DNA of 64,000 nt, taken from contig JAXBDG010000007.1 in assembly GCA_036320915.1 (NCBI GenBank), forward strand, positions 682,001-746,000. Reading direction: 5' to 3'. The position numbers were made by a program, and so were the translations under genes. The notes under the pieces are model-generated. The model searched no databases. It saw only the letters and a program-made list of their open reading frames with translations, and was not told the DNA's origin. Source of the DNA: Linnemannia elongata (lineage: Eukaryota; Mortierellomycota; Mortierellomycetes; Mortierellales; Mortierellaceae). This document shows, in pieces, positions 10,191 through 18,575 of the stretch; positions within the stretch are counted from its first letter, which is position 1; each line of letters begins with the position of its first letter.

Positions 10191-12468
10191 GAATCGAGGG
10201 TGAATATATATCAGTAGTGATGGTAGTTGAAGTGACTGATATGGCTGTGGTCAGTGTTGGTGAAAAATGGATGGTGGCACAGACGGGTGAGACAAAGGGG
10301 AAAATGATCAATTGAGAAACGAGGGGTGGAAAGAATGAGGAAGTCGAGATATGTGGACCTGAAAGAAGGGAAGAGAAAAAAAGAGAGAAGGAAGGTGGGT
10401 TCAAAACTAGCTATCTTTGCGCTGTGGTGAAAAGAAGAGCAAAGAGGACAGAAGGATGAAGGAAACGCAAATAAAAAAGATGATTATGGAATGGAATCGG
10501 ATGGAACGAGTAGAAAAGAGAGATGAAAAAGAAAGGATGTGGAATGGGTGTCCTTCGTCCTTATATAGAATGTTCATGGGGTTGATGAGAGTGGAGGGGA
10601 TCCCATCCCGTCCTGACAAAAAAAGCGATTAGATTCGGGGTCCACGTGAAGACAGACAATACGGTCGAACTGTAAAGGGTCAGGAGGCAAGGGCAAAAGG
10701 GGGAAAGGGTAAAGGGCAGGTTCCCGGCAGACAGTTCGACCGCACTCCATTCCCTTTCTTTCCTTCACCCACACACCACCAACAGCACCACACTACCTAC
10801 TGGAAAAAAAAAGATCAAGGTCCGAAAAAAGAAAAAAAAAACTTTGTTCGCCCCAGCAAATAAACAAGAAAAATAATACCCGCCATCTCTTTTCGTCCTT
10901 GTTTTCTGGGTTCAACCCCTGCTTTGATTGTCGTTGCCACCTGCTGGTAAAAGGAAGGGAACTTGATCGGGCTCCTCAAGATGACAGGCACAAAAAAAAA
11001 ATACTCCCCCCACGGGAGGAGAGAGGTCCCAGAGTCTCTTCCATGACTCTTTGCATCCTCGTGTTTTCGTGCTTTCTCTACTTCTTCATGTTTTACCCCA
11101 TCGAAAACAAAAGCAAAGAAAAGACTCAACAGCAAGAACAAAACAAACCAACAACAGCAACAACTATCCAAGACATTACAAATTGGGTTGTCTTGCTCGC
11201 CTTGGGAGAAGAGGAATGTGCAAGCAAACACACACAGGAATGGGGGATGATCAAATAAAATAGCATCATCTCTGTATCTTTTGTCGGGTCAATTTGAGCC
11301 GGGACAGCGAGATGAAGGAGGGACGAAGAATAAAAAAAAAATAGACTGCGCTCGCATGAATCCCTCTCCCGCCTTTTCCGCGTCAATTACGTCGATGATC
11401 ACGATACCTCGCCGTTGAAGAATTGTCAGCTATGCGTTTCTGCATGGCTCGTTGGGACTGTCAATGAATGGGCTTATCCCCAAGAGCTACCTCTGTACTC
11501 TTTAAAAAGTGGTGCCCAGTGCGGGAAAGATATGGGAGGGAGCCCTGCGCGAGCTTTCTTTTCAGCTCTGCTGGGGTGCGCTCGTCGGATCTGTAAAAAG
11601 ATCAGGCTGAGCCATAAAAAAAAAAAAAGGGACAATCACATCATACATATACCAGGGAAATGTCTTGCCCCAAAAGCTCACTTTAACAAGACCCTCCATC
11701 CTCTTGTCCCGAATTACATTGCATGCCTGATCCTGCGAGAACGAAGTAGAATATCGGTATAGCCATCAATGTATAGGCCAATTTATGTCGGTTTATTGGG
11801 AAAAGAGAGGGAGGTATTGCTCCCACCGCCACCTTCAGTAACATTTTCGAGTGTGATAAAAAGAAGAAAAAAGAGAACCGTAAGAGATGTGAGAATTAAT
11901 TGACATTGAACGGAATGTGTTCGTCATCAGCGCCGTTTCGAGATCATCTTTCTCTTCTTCTCCTGTGCTGTCGCCTTCTGTTATCATCTTGCTTGGGATT
12001 TCTTTTCGACATCCCCCTGGAGGCCTTGCTCGACCTTGTCAAGAAAAAGCTACGCAAAAACGAGAGCAGTCTCGTCAGAGTTTATAGAAAATGATGCCTG
12101 AAATAATCTCTAGAGCTCGGTTGATCCTTTCATACCCCCAAGACGGCTTCATGGGGTGAAGTATAAGCCAAAGAGATGAACCCACGATCGAGAAAAATAT
12201 GATTGCTCGAGAACACACACCCTTACTCTACGAGTGCTAAAACAGCAAGGAAGAGTCTATTGAACCTGGATAACAGACGATGACTTCCAACCAGGCGCGT
12301 AACGTCTGCAAAGACACGTAAGAAATGGTCCAGGTAGTATGACACTCGGCACTACTTGGATATCATGCAAAAAAGAAGCAGCAAGCATCCACGAATCGGC
12401 ATTCCCCGAAGGTAAGAAGGCCGGGATGGTTCCCAAAAGTTGACCCTTGGATCAGGGCAAAAGGAAAG
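10191..12468. other. Intergenic stretch, no gene recognised
   Basis: It contains the promoter and 5' leader of the hydrolase (purine-rich on the plus strand), followed by about 1.8 kb with no family-like frame. Short frames at 10.9-11.3 and 11.9-12.1 kb lack homology, splice logic or sensible composition. Confidence 0.45.
10560..10567 (-). promoter_or_regulatory. TATA box for the alpha/beta hydrolase gene
   Basis: On the minus strand this reads TATATAAG, 370 nt upstream of the start codon at 10190. A long leader is implied if it is used. Confidence 0.4.
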
Positions 12469-12541
12469 CGCCCAACGTGGGGGTCGAACCCACAGCCTTC
12501 AGATTAAGAGTCTGACGCTCTACCGATTGAGCTAGCCGGGC
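12469..12541 (-). tRNA. tRNA-Lys (anticodon CUU), copy 1
   Basis: A 73-nt cloverleaf without intron. The acceptor GCCCGGC pairs with GTTGGGC through G-T wobble, the D arm is AGCTCAATCGGTAGAGC, the anticodon loop is CTCTTAA inside CAGA/TCTG, and the T arm carries GGTTCGACCC. The anticodon CTT reads AAG lysine codons. The internal A and B boxes are intact. A TTTT stop signal (plus-strand AAAA at 12459-12462) lies a few bases after the 3' end. The sequence is identical to the copy at 15817-15889. A tandem pair of LINE fragments begins about 95 nt upstream of its 5' end. Confidence 0.97.
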
Positions 12542-12649
12542 TTTACTTGTTGAGTAATCCAATTTTAAGACATTGTCATTCTCAAGCATACTATTATTTC
12601 TCTAATTGCAAGAAAATTGGGTGTCATTTTAAAATTCTCTATATGCATG

Positions 12650-13504
12650 CACCACATCAAGAAACCTCATGGTATGCTACCGACCAGGAACTCAATGATG
12701 GCGCGCCACCCAGATCTATACCCTGACTGTATCTGCCGAGTCTGCATGGAGGAGGAAGAGGACAATGAGCACTTGTGGACTTGCCCAGCAAAGAGAGAGA
12801 CTACTACCGCTATCTGGAGGGAGGCCATGGACAAGATCGATGAGTGGGGCATCAAGGCAACAGACAGTTACAACGCGGCCAAGAGGCGAGAGCACGAGAG
12901 AGCAGAGGCGAGTGGTCGTCAAGTACCGCCCCCAGTGCCAGTTTCTTGGCGCTGTCCATCGGATGAGGAGCATGTCCGTGGGTTTTCTTCTATCGGCGGC
13001 GCTCAATCGGTTTATCGGGGCCTGCCGGTCCCTGATCGCGACTTGGATCCAAAGTGGCACGTCTCGGACCTACTGCGAGGCATCACCCCCAAGAGCATGC
13101 TGTCTGAGTGGTCGTCAGTCTTCCGGTCCCCAAAGTCGATTGCACAGACGGTCCTGCACAAGTTTGTTGGCCACCTGGAGGCACAGGCTTCGGAGCTGAT
13201 CTGGAAACCTCGTTGTTCGGAGACGATTGCATGGGAGCAGGCGCAAGGCATCACTACAAAAGACAAGACATCCAAGTACACTGGCCCTCGAGGAGATTGG
13301 AGCAACGGTTATGGCTATATCACCCGAGCTGGTTTTTGTCCCTGCGGCGCTTCGCTAGCCGCACATGAGGATGGGCATTGTCCGGGCCCGTCTTTGGATC
13401 CCACCGCTGCAGATGCACGTTTGTTAGAGAGTCAATTAGGAAGGAGGCGGTTGTCGTTGATGGAGAGGATGGGGGGTCTATGGCTACTGGGAGAGTTCAC
13501 TTGA
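12650..13504 (+). pseudogene. C-terminal fragment of LINE ORF2 (post-RT zinc-finger region)
   Basis: The frame has no start of its own and encodes the end of a reverse-transcriptase protein. It has the HGMLPTRNSMMARHPDLYPD segment typical of the region after the RT domain, then a CX2CX8HX3C zinc-finger (CRVC...HLWTC, zf-RVT type). A second Cys/His cluster (CPCGASLAAHEDGHC) lies near the C terminus. The RT and endonuclease domains are absent. The frame is uninterrupted over the whole fragment, so the insertion is fairly young. Confidence 0.82.
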
Positions 13505-13575
13505 TAGTGCCCTTTGAATGCCTCCTGGAGTTGTTAACTAGAGAAATAAATCGCAAACAAAAAAAAAAAAAAAAA
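12650..13575 (+). mobile_element. 5'-truncated non-LTR retrotransposon, copy A
   Basis: The copy starts abruptly inside the C-terminal part of a LINE polyprotein, keeps a 284-residue open frame to the stop at 13502-13504, and has a short 3' tail with an AATAAA-type signal (AGAAATAAAT) and a 17-base A tail (13559-13575). The sequence TCTCTATATGCATG is repeated immediately before (12636-12649) and after (13576-13589), as expected of a target-site duplication. The 3' tail is clearly related to that of copies B and D but diverged, so A represents a sister subfamily. Confidence 0.88.
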
Positions 13576-13589
13576 TCTCTATATGCATG

Positions 13590-14044
13590 GAGCAGACCCA
13601 GGGCATCTCAGCCAAGGACAAAACATCAAAATACACAGGCCCCCGTGGCGACTGGAGTCAAGGATATGGTTACATCACGCGTGATGGTTTCTGCCCGTGT
13701 GGCGCTTCGCTAGCCACACATGAAGATCGGATCTGCCCTGGAGCGACCAAGGAACCACGCGCAGCTGACGAGCGGCTGTTGGAGAGTTTGTTGGGAAGGA
13801 GGAAGTTGTCATTGATGGAGAGGATGGGAAGAGTCCCTTTCATTCATATTTAGTTCTATTTTCTTCCGTTATTGCTGTGATGAGCAGCTACAATTGTTGC
13901 GCAGAGCCAGGTTTCGGACCGGACTGTGACTGACGGATGGTTTACTGAAGAGTTTGGTCTGTAGTTCCCTTTACTTCCAAATGCCTCCTTTGTTCTATTC
14001 TTCAGAGAAATAAAATTGTGTACAAAAAAAAAAAAAAAAAAAAA
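13590..14044 (+). mobile_element. 5'-truncated non-LTR retrotransposon, copy B
   Basis: The copy begins directly at the second TCTCTATATGCATG and encodes only the last part of the LINE protein (from EQTQGISAKDK to a stop at 13851-13853), including the CPCGASLATHEDRIC cluster. A 3' UTR of about 170 nt with GAGAAATAAAATTG precedes a 21-base A tail (14024-14044). A third copy of the 13-bp site CTCTATATGCATG follows at 14045-14057. It is nearly identical to copy D over the shared coding and 3' UTR sequence. Confidence 0.88.
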
Positions 14045-14094
14045 CTCTATATGCATGCTCTTTAGGGATTTCACTCGTTCGGCCTTAGCCTTTT

Positions 14095-14456
14095 GCCAAG
14101 GACAAGACATCCATATACACAGGTCCCGGTGGTGTTTGGAGTCAAGGATACGGTTACATCACGCGTAATGGTTTCTGCCCGTGTGACACTTCACTAGTCA
14201 GACATTAAAATCAGGTCAGCGCTGGAGCCACCGATGATCCACTCGCTGCTGGCAAGCGGCTGCTGGAAAGTTTGTTGGGAAGGAGGAAGTTGTCATTAAA
14301 GGAAAAGGAAGGGAATCCCGTACATTCGTATCTAATTTTTATATTCTTCTGTTTTTGCTGTGAAGAGCAGCGGCAGTTGTTGCGCAGAGCCAAGTTTCGG
14401 ACCGGACTGTGGCTGGCCGATGGCACTCGGAGGAGTTTGGCGTTTATTCTGTGTTG
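14095..14456 (+). mobile_element. Decayed LINE fragment, copy C
   Basis: It is homologous to copies B and D from the CCAAGGACAAGACATC region through the 3' UTR (TTGCGCAGAGCC...TTTCGGACCGGACTG). It has many substitutions, an in-frame stop where B and D are open (at the ACATTAAAATC stretch), and no A tail. Both ends are approximate. It is an older insertion of the same family just downstream of the A/B pair. Confidence 0.75.
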
Positions 14457-14811
14457 AGAAGTATCCTTCAGACAGTCATCACCAAGTACTCATTGCTCCA
14501 CAGTCAAGGTTCCAGGCTTTGTGCAACGTAGCCTTGTGAGTCTAACAACTTGGCACCTACAGTCGTTACTTTTTTTTTCGATGGCTGAATTTCAGGTACA
14601 AACCTTTTTCAGCGTCTTCTTTGCAAGGCACAGAATCAATGAGCTTTTGCGCCCTTAACATGAAGACATGCAGGAAAACCGTGGACTACCTTTCTCGTGC
14701 TGTTGGCGGCGCTTCTTGTGGTGAGGAGTACAATCAGACGAATCAACAGATCAGGTAGATTGTCCGGGAGTAGTTCCTTGAAGGTCTCTTCAACCAAAGT
14801 CAGAACCAAAA

Positions 14812-15621
14812 GGATATATCTATTTTGTTGCCCACCTTTTTTTGCCTTCTTATATGTTGCCCATAGTGAAGTCTATTCATTGCCCTCCCCGGTTGCCATC
14901 GGAGATTGAATACTCTTATACGTTGCCAAAAAAACGCCAATCTGTTGCCCACCCCGCAAAAGTATTTGTTGCCTTCGACATAGTTACCCAATGTGTTGAA
15001 TTGTATCCTTATGAGCCGCGCACTTTCTTTCCTCCCTTTCTCGTTCTCTCCTCCCACCTGCACCATTACCGACATGGTTGCCTTATGTATCGAGCTATGT
15101 ACCTCTGAGTTTCGCGTACACCTCTGAGTTTTGCGTAGATATGTTGCCATATGTATTAAGACATGTACCTATGAGTTCTTCTTACTCTCTTTCTCTCTTT
15201 CTCTTTTCTCTCTCTCATACTGGTATGGGTTAATTGACCATGAAAGGAAGAAGAGTACAGACCTAGAGCTGGTGCAGCATATGGGACAGTGAACACGCGT
15301 ACGAAATAGAGCTATGTCAAAGTGTACAATTCGTGGCAATATGACTGTGAAGAGAAGACACGTCTCCCTCCCCCTGACCTATGAGTTCCCGGTGCACATC
15401 CATGGGATACGTACAAAGAGATTGATTCTCTACAGGTAGATGATGCCGCGGCGCAGATGGGGGAAGGAAGATAGGGCAACGTATAGCGGCAGAGCCTTGG
15501 GCAACAATTAAGATCTTGGGATGGGCATTGGTTTAGAGCATAATTGTGGGCAACGAATGGACTTCACTATGGGCAACATATAAGAAGCCAAAAAAAGATG
15601 GGCAACAAGTAGATATATTCG
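14812..15621. mobile_element. Non-autonomous inverted-repeat element with GTTGCC arrays
   Basis: The ends are long inverted repeats of about 74 bp (14812-14885 and 15548-15621) that match at most positions: GGATATATCT / CGAATATATCT outermost, then TGTTGCCCA, CTTCTTATATGTTGCC, CATAGTGAAGTC. Ten TTGCC motifs (most as GTTGCC) on the left half face inward. At least six reversed motifs (mostly GGGCAAC) on the right half face them. The centre (about 15000-15470) has no coding frame. The flanks carry an imperfect 8-bp direct repeat (AACCAAAA at 14804-14811, AATCAAAA at 15622-15629). This is the architecture of a MITE-like DNA transposon. An 8-bp duplication plus subterminal hexamers would fit the hAT superfamily, but that is inference. 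Confidence 0.72.
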
Positions 15622-15816
15622 AATCAAAATGTCCTGCAGCTTAATGCTCTCTTCGACAGATTCACTCTTCCATCTGTTGCCACGGCCACCACCACCACCA
15701 CCAAAAAATTCCAAAAAGAAAGGCAAGTATAGAAACTCAATGGAAGGCTGATACGAATCCTAGAGGACCAGGAGACGAGTTACCAGCTTGGAGATTCCAA
15801 TGAGCCCATGATCTTA

Positions 15817-15889
15817 CGCCCAACGTGGGGGTCGAACCCACAGCCTTCAGATTAAGAGTCTGACGCTCTACCGATTGAGCTAGCCGGGC
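15817..15889 (-). tRNA. tRNA-Lys (anticodon CUU), copy 2
   Basis: It is identical over all 73 nt to the copy at 12469-12541, with the same arms, anticodon CTT and internal promoter boxes. The flanks differ completely, so this is not a recent segmental duplication of the neighbourhood. Unlike copy 1, there is no run of four or more T within about 90 nt downstream on the minus strand. LINE copy D lies about 126 nt upstream of its 5' end, and a perfect palindrome GGCGCCTTCAGGCGCC (15895-15910) sits just upstream. Confidence 0.95.
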
Positions 15890-15894
15890 TATCT

Positions 15895-15910
15895 GGCGCC
15901 TTCAGGCGCC
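15895..15910. repeat. Perfect GGCGCC hairpin upstream of tRNA-Lys copy 2
   Basis: GGCGCCTTCAGGCGCC forms a 6-bp GC stem (7 bp counting the T-A pair) with a tiny loop, 6 nt from the 5' end of the tRNA gene. It is absent from the flank of tRNA copy 1. Role unknown. Confidence 0.7.
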
Positions 15911-16026
15911 GATCGAATTGCTTGGGAACTCAGATTTTATGACCTATTTGTACCTGAGGTTGGAGGATTAATGCTGGTATCACGTGAAATTTGCACTTAA
16001 AGAAAAGTCGGCGTGGGTTGGGTTGA

Positions 16027-16689
16027 CCTGCTCTCGATCGCGATGAGAACACAAGTAGAACGTATCGGACCTACTCCGCGGCATCACCCCCAAGAGAATG
16101 TTGACTGAATGGTGCGCGGTCTTCAGAACCCCACAGTCCATCGCCAAGACGGTACTCCACAAATTCGTTGGCTACCTGGAGACGCAGGCCTCAGAGCTGA
16201 TCTGGAAACCCCGATGCTCTGCGACGATCGCTTGGGAACAGACCCAGGGCATCTCTGCCAAGGAGAAGACATCAGAATACATAGGTCCCCGTGGCGACTG
16301 GAGTCAAGGATATGGTTACATCACGCGTGATGGTTTCTGCCCGTGTGGCGCTTCGCTAGCCACACATGAGGATCGGATCTGCCCTGGAGCGACCAAGGAA
16401 CCACGCGCAGCTGACGAGCGGCTGTTGGAGAGTTTGTTGGGAAGGGGCAAGTTGTCATTGATGGAGAGGATGGGAAGAATCCCCTTTAATCTTATCTAGT
16501 TCTATTTACTTCCGTTATTGCTGTGAAGAGCAGCTACAATTGTTGCGCAGAGCCAGGTTTCGGACCGGACTGTGACTGACGGATGGTTCACTGAAGAGTT
16601 TGGTCTGTAGTTCCCTTTACTTCCAAATGCCTCCTCTGTTCTATTTTTTCAGAGAAATAAAATTGTGTACGAAAAAAAAAAAAAAAAAA
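16027..16689 (+). mobile_element. 5'-truncated non-LTR retrotransposon, copy D
   Basis: A 663-bp insertion is flanked by a perfect 12-bp duplication GGGTTGGGTTGA (16015-16026 and 16690-16701). It starts in the same protein region as copy A (DLLRGITPK homologue at about 16067) and reads through TEWCAVFRTPQSIAKTVLHKF to a stop at 16497-16499. It has the CPCGASLATHEDRIC cluster, a 3' UTR with GAGAAATAAAATTG, and an 18-base A tail (16672-16689). High identity to copy B suggests recent activity of one source element elsewhere in the genome. Confidence 0.9.
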
Positions 16690-16934
16690 GGGTTGGGTTG
16701 AGCGAAATCTGGAGAAAGTACAAAATTGTGGTGCTGGTCAGGCACGGATTCATAAGAAAGTTCTGTGTCACCTGGTACTTTCGCTCCACGGCCATCTTTT
16801 CGATAGTACCCGGAATATGTTTTTGCAATACATCTTGTTTTATTCTTAGCGATCCTTAGCATGAATAGAAAAGATAAAGAAAGAGAAATAACTCGGTACT
16901 TGAATCCTCGCCTGAAAAAAATGACGAACAACAG

Positions 16935-18060
16935 CTACTGGGTATCTTCGTCTTCCTCGGCTCTTGACTGCAGCAATCTTAAGATATCCGGATTGTCCGA
17001 CATGTCCTACGAATGCAATACAAAAAAAATAGCGTGCAGGTTGTTAGCTGGTTAGCATTTGTTCTCTATCATCTGGGTACTAAAAAAAAGGGTCAGCCAA
17101 AAAGGGTCATGAGGATAAATGAATGTCGTTCTCTCCCTGAATAAAAAGTTACCACGACAGAGTATCCACGCTTGTTCTTCAAGTTAATGTCAGCTCCTCG
17201 TTCTATCAAGGCCGACACCATTGCAGGTGCACCAAGTAAGACCGCCAAGTGCAATGCTGTGTTGCCATTCTGTGATGGTAACGAAGAGATAACAGTCCAA
17301 GCCAGAAAAAAAAAAAAAAGTGTGTGCATGTAAGCTTTGTGTTCGATAAGTAAGGTGCTTCTGTGCATAGTTTCATTCCTTCACGTAAGGCCGCCCGAAA
17401 CGACTCGCTTACTCCGAACCGGGCATCAACATCTATCGCAAAAGACATGAAAAATGGTCAGCATAGATGCACTTTTCGCCCCTGGAAGGACACAACGTTA
17501 CGAAAACAATCAACCACCAGAACTCACCTTGCTCGAAGGTAGAGTCGAGGATATCCTTGGCAATGCTATCCCGTCCTGTCAGAATAGAGTACTGCAGCCC
17601 CGTCAAAGGTCCGAGATAAGCTCCTAGGAGCGTGTAAGCATCCCGCTCGACGTCGGACGGGAAACGAACAGTCTGGGGCTCTGGCTTGAATCGGGCCCTT
17701 GTCAGGTCTGTCTTGTGGTCGACCAACAATCGCCGGACCGCTTCAGTGTCCTGCTCATGGATCGCTGTGAAAAACTCGTTGATCAACACCTATTCCGTAG
17801 TAAAGGTAAACGACAATACAATGAACCCCCAAAGATGTTAAAAAGTGGCTCAAAAAGAAACGCGTTGATGAAATGAGATATGTTAGATAGAGATGAATAT
17901 GATAGCCTATCCATTCTACTGTCATGTATTCTTTTACGATAGCGTTGTGTGGTAGTACCTCAGAAGCCTCGTTGGCAGCTCCTCCTGCGGTTCCAAGACT
18001 GTCGTTGCTCCCGTCCAGCTCAGTACGGCTGCTCAATAGCTTTCCAATCGAGCTCAACAT
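16935..18060 (-). CDS. Small ankyrin-repeat protein
   Basis: Five exons join in phase on the minus strand: 18060-17959, 17789-17528, 17432-17413 (20 nt), 17269-17153 and 17006-16935, giving 190 residues. The N terminus (MLSSIGKLLSSR) precedes a helical region (FFTAIHEQDTEAVRRLLVDHK). Ankyrin signatures follow: GLQYSILTGRDSIAKDILD, then NGNTALHLAVLLGAPAMVSALIERGADINLKNKRGYSVVD and a half repeat (NPDILRLLQSR) before an acidic tail. The 20-nt exon supplies DVDARFG, joining two repeats exactly at the expected inter-repeat loop, which supports the model. Ankyrin repeats mediate protein binding; the partner is unknown. The gene lies downstream of CHD1 in the same direction. Confidence 0.82.
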
Positions 18061-18575
18061 GATGTATTTGTCGTTTTTACTTTATTCCGTGGTTTGCTGT
18101 CCTGTGCGAGGCGTTGGTCTAGTTTTCCTGGCTGGTAGACTTGAGGGCGTGTGCGTATGCTGCAATGAGAATGAGGAATGGTAAGTAAGGAGAGATGGGC
18201 GATGGCAAGGAGAGCAAGAAAGAAAAGAAAGGAAAAACGTCGACGACTAGTGTCGTAGGTTATTGTTGTTACTTGCGTTGTCAGTCGCCCTGTCTGGTGA
18301 TGGTCCCCCCCTTTCCTTCCCCCCTTTATTTTGCATCGTCCCTCCCTTCATTGTCCTGCCAACAGCACCACCAACAATAGCTCCTTTACACAAGTACAAA
18401 GGATAGAGAGAATGCGTGTGCGTTTTTTTTAAAGGTATTGCAAGTTTTCTTTTTGATTGTTCTACGAAGTGGGGGTGTTTTTGTCGTTGTTCTTTTTAAA
18501 CCTGTCTTCACCGTCCATTATTGTTTCCAAAGAAATAGTTCGACGGAAAAAGGCGCGTCTTACAAAAAGCCTCAA
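18061..18575. other. Intergenic stretch between CHD1 and the ankyrin gene
   Basis: It holds the 3' end of CHD1 and the promoter of the ankyrin gene (both minus strand). No gene was seen. Confidence 0.5.

Noticed and set aside
12542..16700. CRISPR-like array from the repeated CTCTATATGCATG and GTTGCC motifs
   Set aside because: The spacers are not unique short sequences. The first motif is a target-site duplication around retroelements and the second is an inward-facing subterminal motif, in a eukaryotic genome.
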